DNA of 64,000 bases, taken from positions 28,474 to 92,473 of the forward strand of contig VXML01000071.1 in the NCBI GenBank assembly GCA_009841115.1, read 5' to 3'. Source of the stretch: Gemmatimonadota bacterium (GTDB lineage: Bacteria > Latescibacterota > UBA2968 > UBA8231). Below, in pieces: positions 15,038-24,302 of the stretch (position 1 is its first letter; the number at the start of each line of letters is the position of its first letter). Made by a program: the position numbers and the translations under genes. The notes beneath the pieces are model-generated. The model did no database searches and was not told the origin of the DNA. It saw only the letters and a program-made list of their open reading frames with translations.

Positions 15038-16786
15038 TTAACCTTTCTTGTCCTTTGCCAACGGCCCGGTCGGTGCTTCCTTGCTGTAGAGCGACGACCC
15101 GCGCTCGTACGACACGATCACCTCGCCATTGGCCACGTCCAGTCGCGGCACGTTGTTGTTGAACACATCGCGGTCTGGGCCGCGCATCACCGCCAACTGG
15201 GCATCGCTCATCCCCTCGACCAGTTCGCCCCAGCGGTTTTCTGGGTGGGCCATCTCGCCGCCGCTGCGGTTGAAGTTGCGCGACGAGTACTTGATCAGGA
15301 TGCCCCGCCGCGCAATCTCGCTCTTCCAAGCCAACGCTCCGTGCGTCGTGCCGCCGTCGCCGAAGAACAGCACGTCGCCGGCCTTCATCTCGATGTGCTT
15401 GACTAGCCCCATATCGCGGTCGCAAGTCCGCACACCGGGTGGCATTTTGTAGTATGCCTTGTGGCTGCCCGGCACGCAGGCAAAACCCCCGTCACCCGCC
15501 CGTACATCCCTGAGCTGCCAAGTCACGGTAATCGCCTCGCAATAGCTGCGACCGTTGTGGTACACATAGCCGCGACCGGGGTTGAGCGGCTCGTTAGCGT
15601 CGTGCAGCGCGTGGCCACTGGTTCCCTTGACCGAGACAAAACCCGTTGCTCCACCCATCCGCCCACCACTGCCACCCATCCAATTCAGTCGGTGCTCGAC
15701 CACCGGATGCGCGACCATCCGCCGAAACGGTTCGCAATACGGCTGGGGCAGTTCCAGCAGTCCATTTAACAAAGGCCGCCCAGTTCCCGCCAAGCTTTTG
15801 GACCCCCGCGCCAGCTCTTCGCCGACTTGGATCCGGTCCTCAAAGCGATCCACCGCCTCGTTGGCCGCGTCCAACCACTCCTCGTCCATCACCCCGCGCA
15901 AGACCAGATAGCCGTTGAGATCCCAAAAGTAAAATTCCCGGTAGTCAATGTCGCTGTCGGGATCTACCTGCAAAAGCGACGGATGAAAGACCCCGGACTC
16001 CATCTGCGTCGTCTTGCCATCGGTCACAATCGTCGGCGGCGGAGTCGTGGCCTGATAGCCTGGCTTGTAGAGCGAGGCCCGCTGCTCTGCGCTCAAGTCG
16101 GCGTGCCATTCCGGGCGCGGCTCCGCTTCAGTCTTCGGCCCCGTCCCCGCGCTGCGGATCACGCCGCGTCCCACGAATTCGTAACTCAACAGCCGCTGAC
16201 GTCCTTCTCCCTGCCACGGCCGCATCCCCTGCACCGTCGCCAACGCCACAATCAGTAAATCCCCCGCTTTGAGCGTCGGCTGCAAGATAAGCCCCATATC
16301 GTCAGCCCCTGTCGCCACCTCTTCTGGCGTCGCCACATTGCCCTTGTGGCTGCACGGCACCAGCACAAAGCCGCCATCTCCTTCCTCCACATCCTCTAGC
16401 GCCCACAGCACCCGCACCCCCTCGCTGAAGCGCCGCCCGTTCTGGAAGTAGTACGCAATGGCGGGGTCCCGAGGCTCGTTGCCACCGACCAACGGCGTGC
16501 TCGTGTCGCAGGTTTCCTCGCACCAAACTTCCGGTGCGCGGTCCAGGATAAACCCCTGGCCGACAAGCTGATTGAGATACCACACCAACGCCGGATGCAC
16601 CAAAAGATCGCGGAATGGCTCCCGCGTCTTCCCCGGCCAACCCAGCATCCCCTCCGTCGCCCCCATGGCGTCGATCTCCCTATTGAGCCGCTCGACCTCC
16701 GGCCGAGTCAACGTCCCCGGCACGTGCAAATACCCAGCCACGTCAAAACAGTAATTCTCTTCGTTGGTCATCACATCGCGGTCCAT
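15038..16786 (-). CDS. Phytanoyl-CoA dioxygenase family protein with two PhyH domains
   Basis: 582 residues from ATG 16786 (AGGAGG seven bases upstream). Two PhyH-like halves (about 10-240 and 280-540) each carry the Tyr-Leu/Leu-Val opening and the Gly-Asp-Gly-Gly-Phe..Val/Cys-Pro..Ser-His-Lys turn. The second half retains a plausible distal Fe(II) His (Gly-Asp-Val-Leu-Phe-Phe, then Thr-Thr-His-Gly-Ala). At the matching place the first half reads Leu-Ile-Val-Ala-Leu-Ala-Thr-Val-Gln-Gly and has no His, so it is probably non-catalytic. Family members are 2-oxoglutarate/Fe-dependent hydroxylases; the substrate is unknown. It stands alone, with a 108-bp gap to the next gene. Confidence 0.8.
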   Translation of the reverse strand: MDRDVMTNEENYCFDVAGYLHVPGTLTRPEVERLNREIDAMGATEGMLGWPGKTREPFRDLLVHPALVWYLNQLVGQGFILDRAPEVWCEETCDTSTPLVGGNEPRDPAIAYYFQNGRRFSEGVRVLWALEDVEEGDGGFVLVPCSHKGNVATPEEVATGADDMGLILQPTLKAGDLLIVALATVQGMRPWQGEGRQRLLSYEFVGRGVIRSAGTGPKTEAEPRPEWHADLSAEQRASLYKPGYQATTPPPTIVTDGKTTQMESGVFHPSLLQVDPDSDIDYREFYFWDLNGYLVLRGVMDEEWLDAANEAVDRFEDRIQVGEELARGSKSLAGTGRPLLNGLLELPQPYCEPFRRMVAHPVVEHRLNWMGGSGGRMGGATGFVSVKGTSGHALHDANEPLNPGRGYVYHNGRSYCEAITVTWQLRDVRAGDGGFACVPGSHKAYYKMPPGVRTCDRDMGLVKHIEMKAGDVLFFGDGGTTHGALAWKSEIARRGILIKYSSRNFNRSGGEMAHPENRWGELVEGMSDAQLAVMRGPDRDVFNNNVPRLDVANGEVIVSYERGSSLYSKEAPTGPLAKDKKG

Positions 16787-16894
16787 TGGACACCTCCTCT
16801 GTCTGGTGTGGTGTTTACTGAACTCAATTACAGGTCTTGGGCCGGATGATTATAGGTGATAACAGCGCTTATGGGTTAGACCAAGCTAGCGGCC

Positions 16895-17212
16895 CTACTG
16901 AGGATCTGACGATACAAAATCTACCGACAGCCGCAGCCCCATACTGTGCAGGATGGTGGCTAAGGTATGGAGACGGGGATTGCCTCCCGCCGATAACGTT
17001 CGATAGATATTGGACCGATTCGAGCCGGTTTTCTCAGCCAGTTGACCCAGCCCCCCTTGCGCCTCTGCCACATCCCGTAAGGCCAACAAAAGCGCCCCGT
17101 CGTCGTTATCATTTTGATATTCCTCAAAGGCCACATCAATGTACGCCTTAGCCTTGACAGGATCGTCGAGTTCCTGCGAATGGAACTCTTTAAAGGCTCC
17201 TAACTTTCTCAC
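16895..17212 (-). CDS. Solitary HTH antitoxin-like DNA-binding protein (COG3636 type)
   Basis: 105 residues starting at GTG 17212 (GGAG nine bases upstream). After a leader with Asp-Pro-x-x-Ala-x-x-Tyr-Ile, typical of 'addiction module antidote' proteins, comes an XRE-like helix-turn-helix (Leu-Ala-Glu-Lys-Thr-Gly, Ser-Asn-Ile-Tyr-Arg-Thr-Leu, Pro-Arg-Leu-His-Thr-Leu). Such proteins normally follow a RelE/HigB-like toxin gene on the same strand. The 148 bp upstream (17213-17360) contain no toxin frame, so this is an orphan or a regulator acting in trans. Confidence 0.7.
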   Translation of the reverse strand: MRKLGAFKEFHSQELDDPVKAKAYIDVAFEEYQNDNDDGALLLALRDVAEAQGGLGQLAEKTGSNRSNIYRTLSAGGNPRLHTLATILHSMGLRLSVDFVSSDPQ

Positions 17213-17360
17213 GACTCTGACTCCTTATACTCAGCCCATTGTCCGCAAGCATCATCCATAATATACATTTATCGCCGACTAAACTACTATCTGCTAGCAA
17301 TAATGGACGCCGCCTCACCGGCGCGATATATTGCCCTGTCCATCAACAGGAGAACACGCC

Positions 17361-18704
17361 ATGGCTTTGACCCCTTGGATCCGCATCGGTCAGCCCTTAG
17401 AGGCGGTCATGTCCGACTACGAGCGCATCTTCGACGCTTGGGAACAAGGCGGTATCCGCGGCCTTGTCTTTGGCCGCCTGCTGTTTGCCGATGAGCAGGG
17501 CCAGAGTACCATCCCCGCGTTCAAGGGCGATCCCACGCCCTACCAAAAGCGCGGCCTCAACGCCCAACTGCGCGACGTGCCCCTGCAACCCGACAAAGAA
17601 AAGCTCCTGCACGCCATGCTGGCCGACGCCAAAAATCGCGGCTGGACCGTGATGATATTCTCCCCTGCCTCCGGTACGATTGCCGCCGAGGGCCTGCCGC
17701 TGGAGGAGGACCCCTACGGCACCCAGCTACACGCCGCATCTTGGGAGGACATCTTCGCGGCTTTCCCGGAAGCCGACGGCGGCATTGTCGATGGCTGGAC
17801 CGAGTCTCCCTACGAGCTGACGTATCACCACGGCAATGCGGTTTTCCGCCCGCTCAACGACGGTCAGCGCCGAGAAGCAACGGCTAGAGGCTACGACGCT
17901 GAACGCTTGGAGCAGGGCCGCCAGCACTTGCACCAGCGCTTCCAGAGCTTCACCCCTGCCGAAGTGGACTACTATGGCGATTACGGCGTGCTCTCGGAGA
18001 TGAACCTCTTCGACATCAACGAAGACGCGCTCTACTGGCTGCGTTGGCGACGCGAAGACGGTATCCGCCAAGGCCGCGCCTTCCGCCAAGCCATAGACGA
18101 ATTGCCGCGCCAACTGCTGTTGGGCAACGGCCCGCGCTCGGCTGTGTTTTCCGGCATGACCGCACTCGACTTCCACGCCTGGGGCCAGATCGTGGATTTG
18201 CTCTTGGTCAAGCACTACTTCTGGCATCGCGGCTTCGACGGAATGTACGGCACAGTTGCCCGCTGGGTACAGCAGATTCAGGAGTGGAATCCGGTGTTGA
18301 GCGAGGCGCGGTGCTGGACGGTGCTCCGCGCCTGGCTCGGCATCCGCCTGCCCGAGGTGGAGTGCCTAGCCGACATGGAGTTGGGATTTCCGCAGGCGTT
18401 TTTCGACGAGGTAGTGCAAGAAGAGACGCGCCGCGCCATCGCCGCAGTCGGCGACCCGCAAAAGATCCTGCCCTGGGTCGATACCGGGCGCATGCCTCAC
18501 GGCGGCGACCCCATGACCTCCGGCGATCTCTACCGCATCCTCCAAGCCTCGGAAGCGGCCGGACTCCAACGCTTCCTCTTCCACAATCACGCCCACCTAA
18601 CCGCAGCCGAATGGGCAGTCATATCGCGGATGTGCGGCGCGGCGTGGGACGAAGACCCCGAGGGCTACTGGCCTCCGGCAACGCCTAAACCCGGGACGTT
18701 CTAA
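17361..18704 (+). CDS. Conserved hypothetical protein, unknown function
   Basis: 447 residues; ATG 17361 with AGGAG upstream is preferred to an earlier ATG with no site. It is soluble, rich in Trp, Asp and Arg, without signal peptide or membrane segment. Stretches such as Trp-Thr-Val-Met-Ile-Phe-Ser-Pro-Ala near the start and Phe-Leu-Phe-His-Asn-His near the end suggest an alpha/beta (TIM-barrel-like) fold reminiscent of sugar-active enzymes, but no motif identifies a family. It lies upstream of a Gfo/Idh/MocA oxidoreductase on the same strand, separated by a 363-bp gap. Confidence 0.6.
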   Translation: MALTPWIRIGQPLEAVMSDYERIFDAWEQGGIRGLVFGRLLFADEQGQSTIPAFKGDPTPYQKRGLNAQLRDVPLQPDKEKLLHAMLADAKNRGWTVMIFSPASGTIAAEGLPLEEDPYGTQLHAASWEDIFAAFPEADGGIVDGWTESPYELTYHHGNAVFRPLNDGQRREATARGYDAERLEQGRQHLHQRFQSFTPAEVDYYGDYGVLSEMNLFDINEDALYWLRWRREDGIRQGRAFRQAIDELPRQLLLGNGPRSAVFSGMTALDFHAWGQIVDLLLVKHYFWHRGFDGMYGTVARWVQQIQEWNPVLSEARCWTVLRAWLGIRLPEVECLADMELGFPQAFFDEVVQEETRRAIAAVGDPQKILPWVDTGRMPHGGDPMTSGDLYRILQASEAAGLQRFLFHNHAHLTAAEWAVISRMCGAAWDEDPEGYWPPATPKPGTF

Positions 18705-19067
18705 GCGGCCCTGTAGCCATAACAGCTAAAAGGAAGGTACGATGGAAAAGGAGCACGGCTTCATTGAAATGCAGGTCTACTCCTCCCGAATGGCAAACGG
18801 CTCCCTGCGGTCGATTGGTCCAATGCGCCAGTTTCGTTTCCCGATAATAGGACAAGCTATACATGGGAATACCTTCGACGAACGGAGCATTGCGAAACGG
18901 CACATACACCGACGACTATGCGGCTTTTGTCTCCCGCTAGGCAACCTGACCGACGCAGCCGTTCCCCGTCGCCTCACGGCTATCATGCCTCCCACGCGCT
19001 CGCCGTCCGCGAGTTTGGCCGCCGGCTTCCCAAAAATTCCATTCTACAAATACACAAGGATTAAACC
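18705..19067 (+). other. 363-bp gap with a possible small or broken ORF
   Basis: An ATG at 18742 has an excellent AAGGAAGG site and opens a frame (Met-Glu-Lys-Glu-His-Gly-Phe-Ile-Glu) that runs into the next gene. Beyond about 18860 its composition stops looking like protein, while another frame (ATG 18862, ending at TAG 18938) reads Gly-Thr-Tyr-Thr-Asp-Asp-Tyr-Ala-Ala-Phe-Val. This could be a ~65-residue protein split by a frameshift, or chance. I see no RNA gene or terminator in the stretch. Confidence 0.3.
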
Positions 19068-20327
19068 ATGGCCAAAAAACGCGGCAAACAACGTCCCATC
19101 CGCGTCGGCGTAATCGGCGTCGGGCGCGGCCGTTCCTTCATGCAGGCGGCTGCGGCGACCGGCATGGAACTGGTCGCCATTTGCGATATATGGGAAGAGC
19201 GCCTCATGGCAGAAGGCAAGGCGCTCAACGTGCTGACATTTGTCGATTACGACGAATTCCTCGGCTGCGACATGGACGCGGTCGTGCTAGCCAACTACTT
19301 CCACCAGCACGCGCCGTTTGCCATCAAAGCGCTCAACGCCGGCAAACACGTAATGAGCGAAACCGCGGCCTGCCACACCTTGGGCGAAGGCGTGGCACTG
19401 GCGCGAGCGGTCGAGAAAAGCGGCAAGATCTACATGTTCGCTGAGAACTACCCCTACATGGTCTTCAACCAAGAGATGAAGCGGCTCTATCAACAGGGCC
19501 GCGTCGGCGACTTCAAATACGGCGAGGGCGAGTACGTCCACCCCGACCCACCCGAAGTAAAACTGGCGCGTAGCTGCGGGCGCGACCACTGGCGCAACTG
19601 GATCCCCTCCACGTACTACTGCACCCATTCCATCGCCCCAGTCATGTACATCACCGACACCCGGCCCGTAAAAGTAAACGGCTTTGTCATCCCTTTTGAC
19701 TTCGCCGACCCCACCCAAACGCTGCACATGAACCGCAGTGACACTGCCGCAGTAATCATCTGTCGGATGGACAACGACGCGGTGATGAAGTCGCTGCACG
19801 GCGCGCTGCGCGGCCACGGCAACTACGTCCGCATCCACGGCAACAAGGGCGTGATGGAAAACTGCCGCCACGGTGACAAACAGCGGCTGCGCGTGTGGTA
19901 CGAGCCGTGGGAAAAGCGCAAGAGCGATCCAGTCGAAACAGTGTACAGTCCCAACTTCCCCGTGCATCATGGCCTAGCGGCGCGCGCTGGACACGGCGGC
20001 GGCGATTTTTTCACCAGCTATCACTTCGCCGAGGCCATCCGCACCAGCGAGCCGCCCTATCTCGACGTGTACCGCGGCATCGACATGAGCATCGCCGGGA
20101 TCCAAGCGTGGCGTTCGGCGCTGAACGATTCAGCACCAATGGAAATACCCGACTTCCGCCGCGAATCGGTGCGCAAAAAATACGCCAAAGACGACTGGTC
20201 GCCCGACCCCGAGCGCAAAAAGAAGGGGCAGCCACCGAGCAGTGTTTTGGGTGAGATCGAACCAGCCGCCGAGGCGAAAAAGCTGGCGAGCAAGGTCTGG
20301 GCAGACCAAGGCTATCTTGGCGATTGA
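19068..20327 (+). CDS. Gfo/Idh/MocA family NAD(P)-dependent oxidoreductase
   Basis: 419 residues; ATG 19068 preceded by AAGGA. The N-terminal Rossmann fold shows Val-Gly-Val-Ile-Gly-Val-Gly-Arg-Gly and Ala-Ile-Cys-Asp; the substrate domain follows from about residue 130. The usual Glu-Lys-Pro motif at the hinge reads Ser-Glu-Thr-Ala, so the catalytic Lys of the family is replaced here. Residues Tyr-Cys-Thr-His-Ser match the His-containing active-site helix. The tail (about 360-419) is long and basic. It probably acts on a sugar or inositol derivative together with the neighbouring unknown gene; the substrate is unknown. Confidence 0.8.
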   Translation: MAKKRGKQRPIRVGVIGVGRGRSFMQAAAATGMELVAICDIWEERLMAEGKALNVLTFVDYDEFLGCDMDAVVLANYFHQHAPFAIKALNAGKHVMSETAACHTLGEGVALARAVEKSGKIYMFAENYPYMVFNQEMKRLYQQGRVGDFKYGEGEYVHPDPPEVKLARSCGRDHWRNWIPSTYYCTHSIAPVMYITDTRPVKVNGFVIPFDFADPTQTLHMNRSDTAAVIICRMDNDAVMKSLHGALRGHGNYVRIHGNKGVMENCRHGDKQRLRVWYEPWEKRKSDPVETVYSPNFPVHHGLAARAGHGGGDFFTSYHFAEAIRTSEPPYLDVYRGIDMSIAGIQAWRSALNDSAPMEIPDFRRESVRKKYAKDDWSPDPERKKKGQPPSSVLGEIEPAAEAKKLASKVWADQGYLGD

Positions 20328-20394
20328 TTCCGATTACTGTCGTGTACTTAGTGGATTTCTATATCAATTCGACGCGACGCAACAAGCAGGGGTT

Positions 20395-22863
20395 TCACGC
20401 CTTCATCTTCTTGCCTTCCGGGTCGTACAGAGGCTCCTTCGCAACCGTTGCTTGCAGACGCTCGCCAAAATAGAGGATATCAACGCTGGTCCCCACCTCG
20501 GCGTAGTTCATCGGCAGGTAGCCATACGCGATGCTGAGGCCGATTGAGTGGCCGTAGTTGGCGCTCGTCACGTAGCCCTGCACGCAGTCGTCGTCCAGGA
20601 TTGGCTCCTTGCCCATAACGACGGCATTGGGATCGTCCAGCGTCATACAGCACAGCTTGCGCGTCAGGCCCTGTGTGCGAATTTTCCTCAGCGCGTCCCT
20701 ACCCAAAAAATCGCCCTTGCTCATCCTCACCGCGAAACCTATACCAGCCTCGTAAGGATTGTACTCAGTGTGGATGTCATCCCCCCACAGTCGGTAGCCT
20801 TTTTCCAGCCGCAGCGAATCGAAAGCACCTCCGCCTGCCGCGATGACGCCAAGCGGTCGCCCTACCTCCCATAGGACATCCCACAACCGCAAGCCCTGCT
20901 CGGCGGGCGCGTAGATTTCCCATCCGAGTTCACCCACGTATGAGATGCGCAGCGCCAGTGCGGGAACCTCGGCTATTCGTATCGGCTGCGCGGTCAAGTA
21001 GGGAAACCCCTCGTTGCTCACATCGTCCTCACAGACCCGGCTCAACAAGTCACGCGCGCTCGGCCCCCACAAGCCGATGCAGCACAGCCCCGACGAAATG
21101 TCAGCTACCCCAACCGATCCATCGTCCGCTAGATGCGCCTGCATCCAGCCCAGATCGTGGCGTCCCATAGCTCCTCCCGTGACCACCATGAAGCGGTTCT
21201 CTCCCAAGCGCGTCACGGTCAGGTCTCACTTGATGCCGCCCCGGGGCGTGAGCATAGACGTGTACGTGATAGTCCCGACGGGCTTGTCCATCTGATTGGT
21301 AGTAAGGCGCTGGAGCGCAGCGAGCGAGCCTGCTCCGGTCACCTCGAACTTGGCGAAGGGCGTGAGGTCGAACAGGGCTACACGCTCGCGAGTGGCGACG
21401 TGTTCTGCTGCAATCGTCGGCGACCATTCTCGCGCCTCCCAGCCAGTTCGCGCCGCACCAGTAACCGTGAGGGAGTCGAGCAGGCCCTCATTTGCGGCGT
21501 ACCACTGGGGACGCTCCCATCCCGCGTTCTCAAAGAAGACGGCACCCAATTCCCGCTGCCGCGTATAGAGCGGCGTCAGGCGGAGGTTACGCGGGTTGGC
21601 TATCTGCTGGCGCGGATGGATGATGTCGTACACCTCGCGGTACTGTTGCGCAGCCCGGGCGCGGACGTAGGAGCGGCTGTACGCGTGCGGATGAAAGCGT
21701 CTTATGTCGCACTCCCGCAGATCGCTGGTCGGTTCGCCGTTTGCAATCCACTCGGCAACCGCCTTGCCAACGCCGCCAGCGTGCGTAATCCAGACGGCCT
21801 GTGCCGACCAGAACCCGCGGACTTGAGGCGATTCGCCGAGTACGGGAAACCCGTCGGTAGTAAACGAGAAGAGGCCGTTGAACTTGCGCCTCAAGCCCAC
21901 GCCCTTGAGGCTCGGCAGCACTTCTCCCGCCGCAGCCATCGCCTTCTCAAAGTGAGGCGGAGTGAAAGGCATCTCGGCCGGAGCAACCGGCGCTTCCTCG
22001 TGGTCTAGAATGTCATTGGCATCCACTAAGAGGGGTTCGTGTTGGTACGAGCCAATGCCGTAGCACTCGCCGACCTGCCGGAAGTACATAGCCTCGTCTT
22101 GGTGCCGCAAGAACGGCTGCGATATATCCTCAGTCGCACCGGCGAGTTCCCGCAGTGGCGTCGTAACAGCGTAGAGATGTTGCATCGGCGACAGCGGGAT
22201 GGGCACATCGGCAAGCCCACCAACCTTTGGAGCCCATATACCGGTAGCAGCGACTACTAGGTCCGTCTTAATGTCGCCGCGCGTGGTATGGACCGCCGCA
22301 ATCCGTCCATCCGCGACAGTAAAGCCGGTAACTTTGACATTACTGTAGAATGTGGCACCGTTCCGTTCCGCCTCTCGCGCCATCGCTTCAGCCGGCCTCG
22401 TCGCCTTCGTCTGGATGTCGGAAGGAACGTACAGCGCACCCAGAATTCGGTCGGACAGCATGGGAATTAGACTGCGTGCCTCGTCGGCGCTGAACAGATG
22501 GGCCTCCACGCCCCAACTCATGCCATATCCGGCTTTGCGTTTCAGGTCGGTGAGACGCTCCTGCGTCCAAGCCACTTCAAGGCTACCCACGCTCTTGGCA
22601 CACGGCTCACCATCGAGTTCCAACTGTCTCCAAAGCTCAACCGTATAGCGAGCGAAACTCGTCATGGTTTTCGACGGGTTGAGCTGAAAAACGAGACCCG
22701 GAGCGTGCGAGGTCGAGCCGCCGGTCTCGAATAGTGGTCCTTGCTCGACGACAACGACATCCCGCCAGCCGAGTTTCGTCAGATGGTATGCGACGCTGCA
22801 ACCTACAATGCCCGCGCCAATGATGACGCCCCTAGCTTGCTGCGGTAATGTGGTATCAGACAT
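20395..22863 (-). pseudogene. Dimethylglycine/sarcosine dehydrogenase-type FAD oxidoreductase interrupted by one in-frame TGA
   Basis: The two parts are in one frame, separated only by TGA at 21226-21228; together they would give an 822-residue protein, the normal length of the family. Part one (545 residues) has the FAD-binding Gly-Ala-Gly-Ile-Val-Gly-Cys-Ser, the Gly-Gly-Ser-Thr-Ser-His-Ala-Pro-Gly covalent-FAD-type region and the linker domain. Part two is the folate-binding GcvT-like domain (Thr-Arg-Leu-Gly-Glu-Asn-Arg-Phe-Met-Val-Val-Thr-Gly). The break falls at Gly-Gly-Ile-Lys-[TGA]-Asp-Leu-Thr-Val-Thr-Arg-Leu, where relatives, from memory, have Cys, Ser or similar. It could be a recent nonsense mutation, a sequencing error or recoding. 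Reaction if intact: oxidative demethylation of methylated glycines. Confidence 0.8.
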
Positions 22864-23010
22864 TCCTAGGTCTCCCGCGTCAGGTCATATATCAATCCTA
22901 GATGACTTGAACGATTCGAGTTGCGGATCGTCTTGTTTCTACTATTCTGCGTCCATCTGCGTCCATCTGCGGATTAATTGCGAACGATGCTACCACGCGA
23001 ATCATCCAGA

Positions 23011-24102
23011 TCAAACATCCATCGCCGGCGGCCCATCGTAGCCAATGCTCTGCCACCCGGCGACATCGCCACCCCTGAGGCGATAGGGATGCGGATACAG
23101 CTTGAGCGTGCGGTCCACAAACGGCAGGGACACCCGCTCATGCCCCCGGTGGGCCGAGCGTACTAACGCGATGGCCACTTCGAGCGAGTGGCGGTAATCG
23201 TCGCCGCTGCTATACGGCTCAGTGCCGTCCCGATGGGCGCGCATCAGGCGCTCGATCGTATAGGTGAAGGCGTCGGCCGCGGGCTGATCCAAAAAGTCGG
23301 GATACACCGGAGAAGCCGCCGCGCCCGTCCCCTCGATCAACACGGGCCGTGGACGCGCCAAAAAGACCTGCCCGCGCTCGCCGACAACCGAGATAAAGGT
23401 CGGCACTCGACCATCCGGCTCAGGGGCGACGACCTCGCAGACGATGCCGCCGCTCAGCCCCAAGCGGCCGTACGCAGGTACATCCCCTTCTTCTATAGGC
23501 GTGCCTTCCGCCACGTACCCCGGCACCGCCGGCAAGGTGTACCCTTCCACCCACTCCACATCCATCCCAGTGAGAATGCGCAAGGCCGCAATCTGCACGC
23601 AACCACCACCCGACACCTCGGTCGGCAACCCGCCCGGAATCGCCGCTGAGGTCAGCCGACCAATGTGCCCCTGCCGCACCCACTCGACCACCTCGGGCAT
23701 ATGCGGCGTCGCCCATCCGGCCTGAGCGCAGCCAAACAAGGTGCCGTGTTCCCGGCAGATGCGAATCATTTCGTCGGCCTCGTGCAGTTCGTGAGAAATC
23801 GGCTTCTCGCAGGAAACCACCCGCACCCCAGCGCGGGCGCAGGCCGTAACGCAGGGATAGTTCTGGCCCACCGGAACCACGGCAGAGACAATGTCTGGCA
23901 CTTCGGCTGCCAAGAGGCCATCGAGATCGTCATACACCTTCTCCACGCCGTAGCGCTGGGCAATGGCATCCCGCCGCTCTCTAGCGCGATCAACGAGGCC
24001 GATAATCTCACAGTTGGGATGAGCGGCGTACGCGCGCGTGTAATAGCGCCCCCACGTGCCAGCCGCGCCGACGACGGCCACCCGGTATTGTTCATCAGTC
24101 AT
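23011..24102 (-). CDS. Gfo/Idh/MocA family oxidoreductase
   Basis: 363 residues; AGGAG eight bases before ATG 24102. The Rossmann motif is Val-Val-Gly-Ala-Ala-Gly-Thr-Trp-Gly-Arg, and the catalytic hinge Cys-Glu-Lys-Pro-Ile-Ser is intact (about residue 98). The C-terminal domain has a Gly-Gly-Gly-Cys-Val-Gln-Ile-Ala segment where the family's active-site helix lies. It is transcribed divergently from tyrS; the tyrS promoter begins 15 bp from its start. Substrate unknown. Its position beside the methylglycine dehydrogenase does not by itself indicate a shared pathway. Confidence 0.85.
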   Translation of the reverse strand: MTDEQYRVAVVGAAGTWGRYYTRAYAAHPNCEIIGLVDRARERRDAIAQRYGVEKVYDDLDGLLAAEVPDIVSAVVPVGQNYPCVTACARAGVRVVSCEKPISHELHEADEMIRICREHGTLFGCAQAGWATPHMPEVVEWVRQGHIGRLTSAAIPGGLPTEVSGGGCVQIAALRILTGMDVEWVEGYTLPAVPGYVAEGTPIEEGDVPAYGRLGLSGGIVCEVVAPEPDGRVPTFISVVGERGQVFLARPRPVLIEGTGAAASPVYPDFLDQPAADAFTYTIERLMRAHRDGTEPYSSGDDYRHSLEVAIALVRSAHRGHERVSLPFVDRTLKLYPHPYRLRGGDVAGWQSIGYDGPPAMDV

Positions 24103-24116
24103 TGTTGGTCTCCTAA

Positions 24117-24145
24117 TTGACGAGAAGAGAGGTCGCGGTTATATT
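24117..24145 (+). promoter_or_regulatory. Sigma-70-type promoter of the tyrS leader
   Basis: TTGACG (24117-24122), 17-base spacer, TATATT (24140-24145): five of six matches in each box at ideal spacing. Transcription would start near 24152, giving a very short untranslated region before the leader peptide ATG at 24161. Confidence 0.7.
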
Positions 24146-24160
24146 TTGCGCGGAGAATAA

Positions 24161-24223
24161 ATGATGCAAACTCTACGCGCCAATCGCCACTATTACTATA
24201 CCCCGCTTCATAGACAGGGGTAG
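24161..24223 (+). CDS. Tyrosine leader peptide of tyrS
   Basis: A 20-residue ORF, Met-Met-Gln-Thr-Leu-Arg-Ala-Asn-Arg-His-Tyr-Tyr-Tyr-Thr-Pro-Leu-His-Arg-Gln-Gly-stop, with GGAG at 24152-24155. The three Tyr codons (TAT TAC TAT, 24191-24199) touch strand 1 of the attenuator (TACCCC, 24199-24204), and the stop codon lies right after strand 2 (CAGGGG, 24215-24220). A ribosome stalled for Tyr-tRNA therefore covers strand 1 and exposes strand 2; one that terminates covers strand 2. Too short for ordinary gene finders, but start site, codon content and position all agree. Confidence 0.82.
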   Translation: MMQTLRANRHYYYTPLHRQG

Positions 24224-24255
24224 TACGTCCGCTTTATCGTCTCAACCGCGTTTAC

Positions 24256-24283
24256 AAGCCCCTGATTAACAGGGGCTTTTTTT
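24256..24283 (+). terminator. tyrS attenuator terminator
   Basis: AAGCCCCTG (24256-24264) pairs perfectly with CAGGGGCTT (24270-24278) around ATTAA and runs into seven T residues, ending 19 bases before the tyrS ATG. Its 5' arm (CCCCTG, 24259-24264) is alternatively complementary to CAGGGG at 24215-24220, which itself can pair with CCCC at 24201-24204 (TACCCC/GGGGTA). These are the three mutually exclusive stems of a transcription attenuator. Confidence 0.85.
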
Positions 24284-24302
24284 ATGCCCAGAAGGAAACG
24301 CA

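Noticed and set aside
21226..21228. Selenocysteine insertion at the TGA of the methylglycine dehydrogenase
   Set aside because: Not accepted as the annotation: the position is not known to be catalytic, no selenocysteine genes are visible in the window and TGA is a normal stop elsewhere. Kept only as an alternative in the finding.
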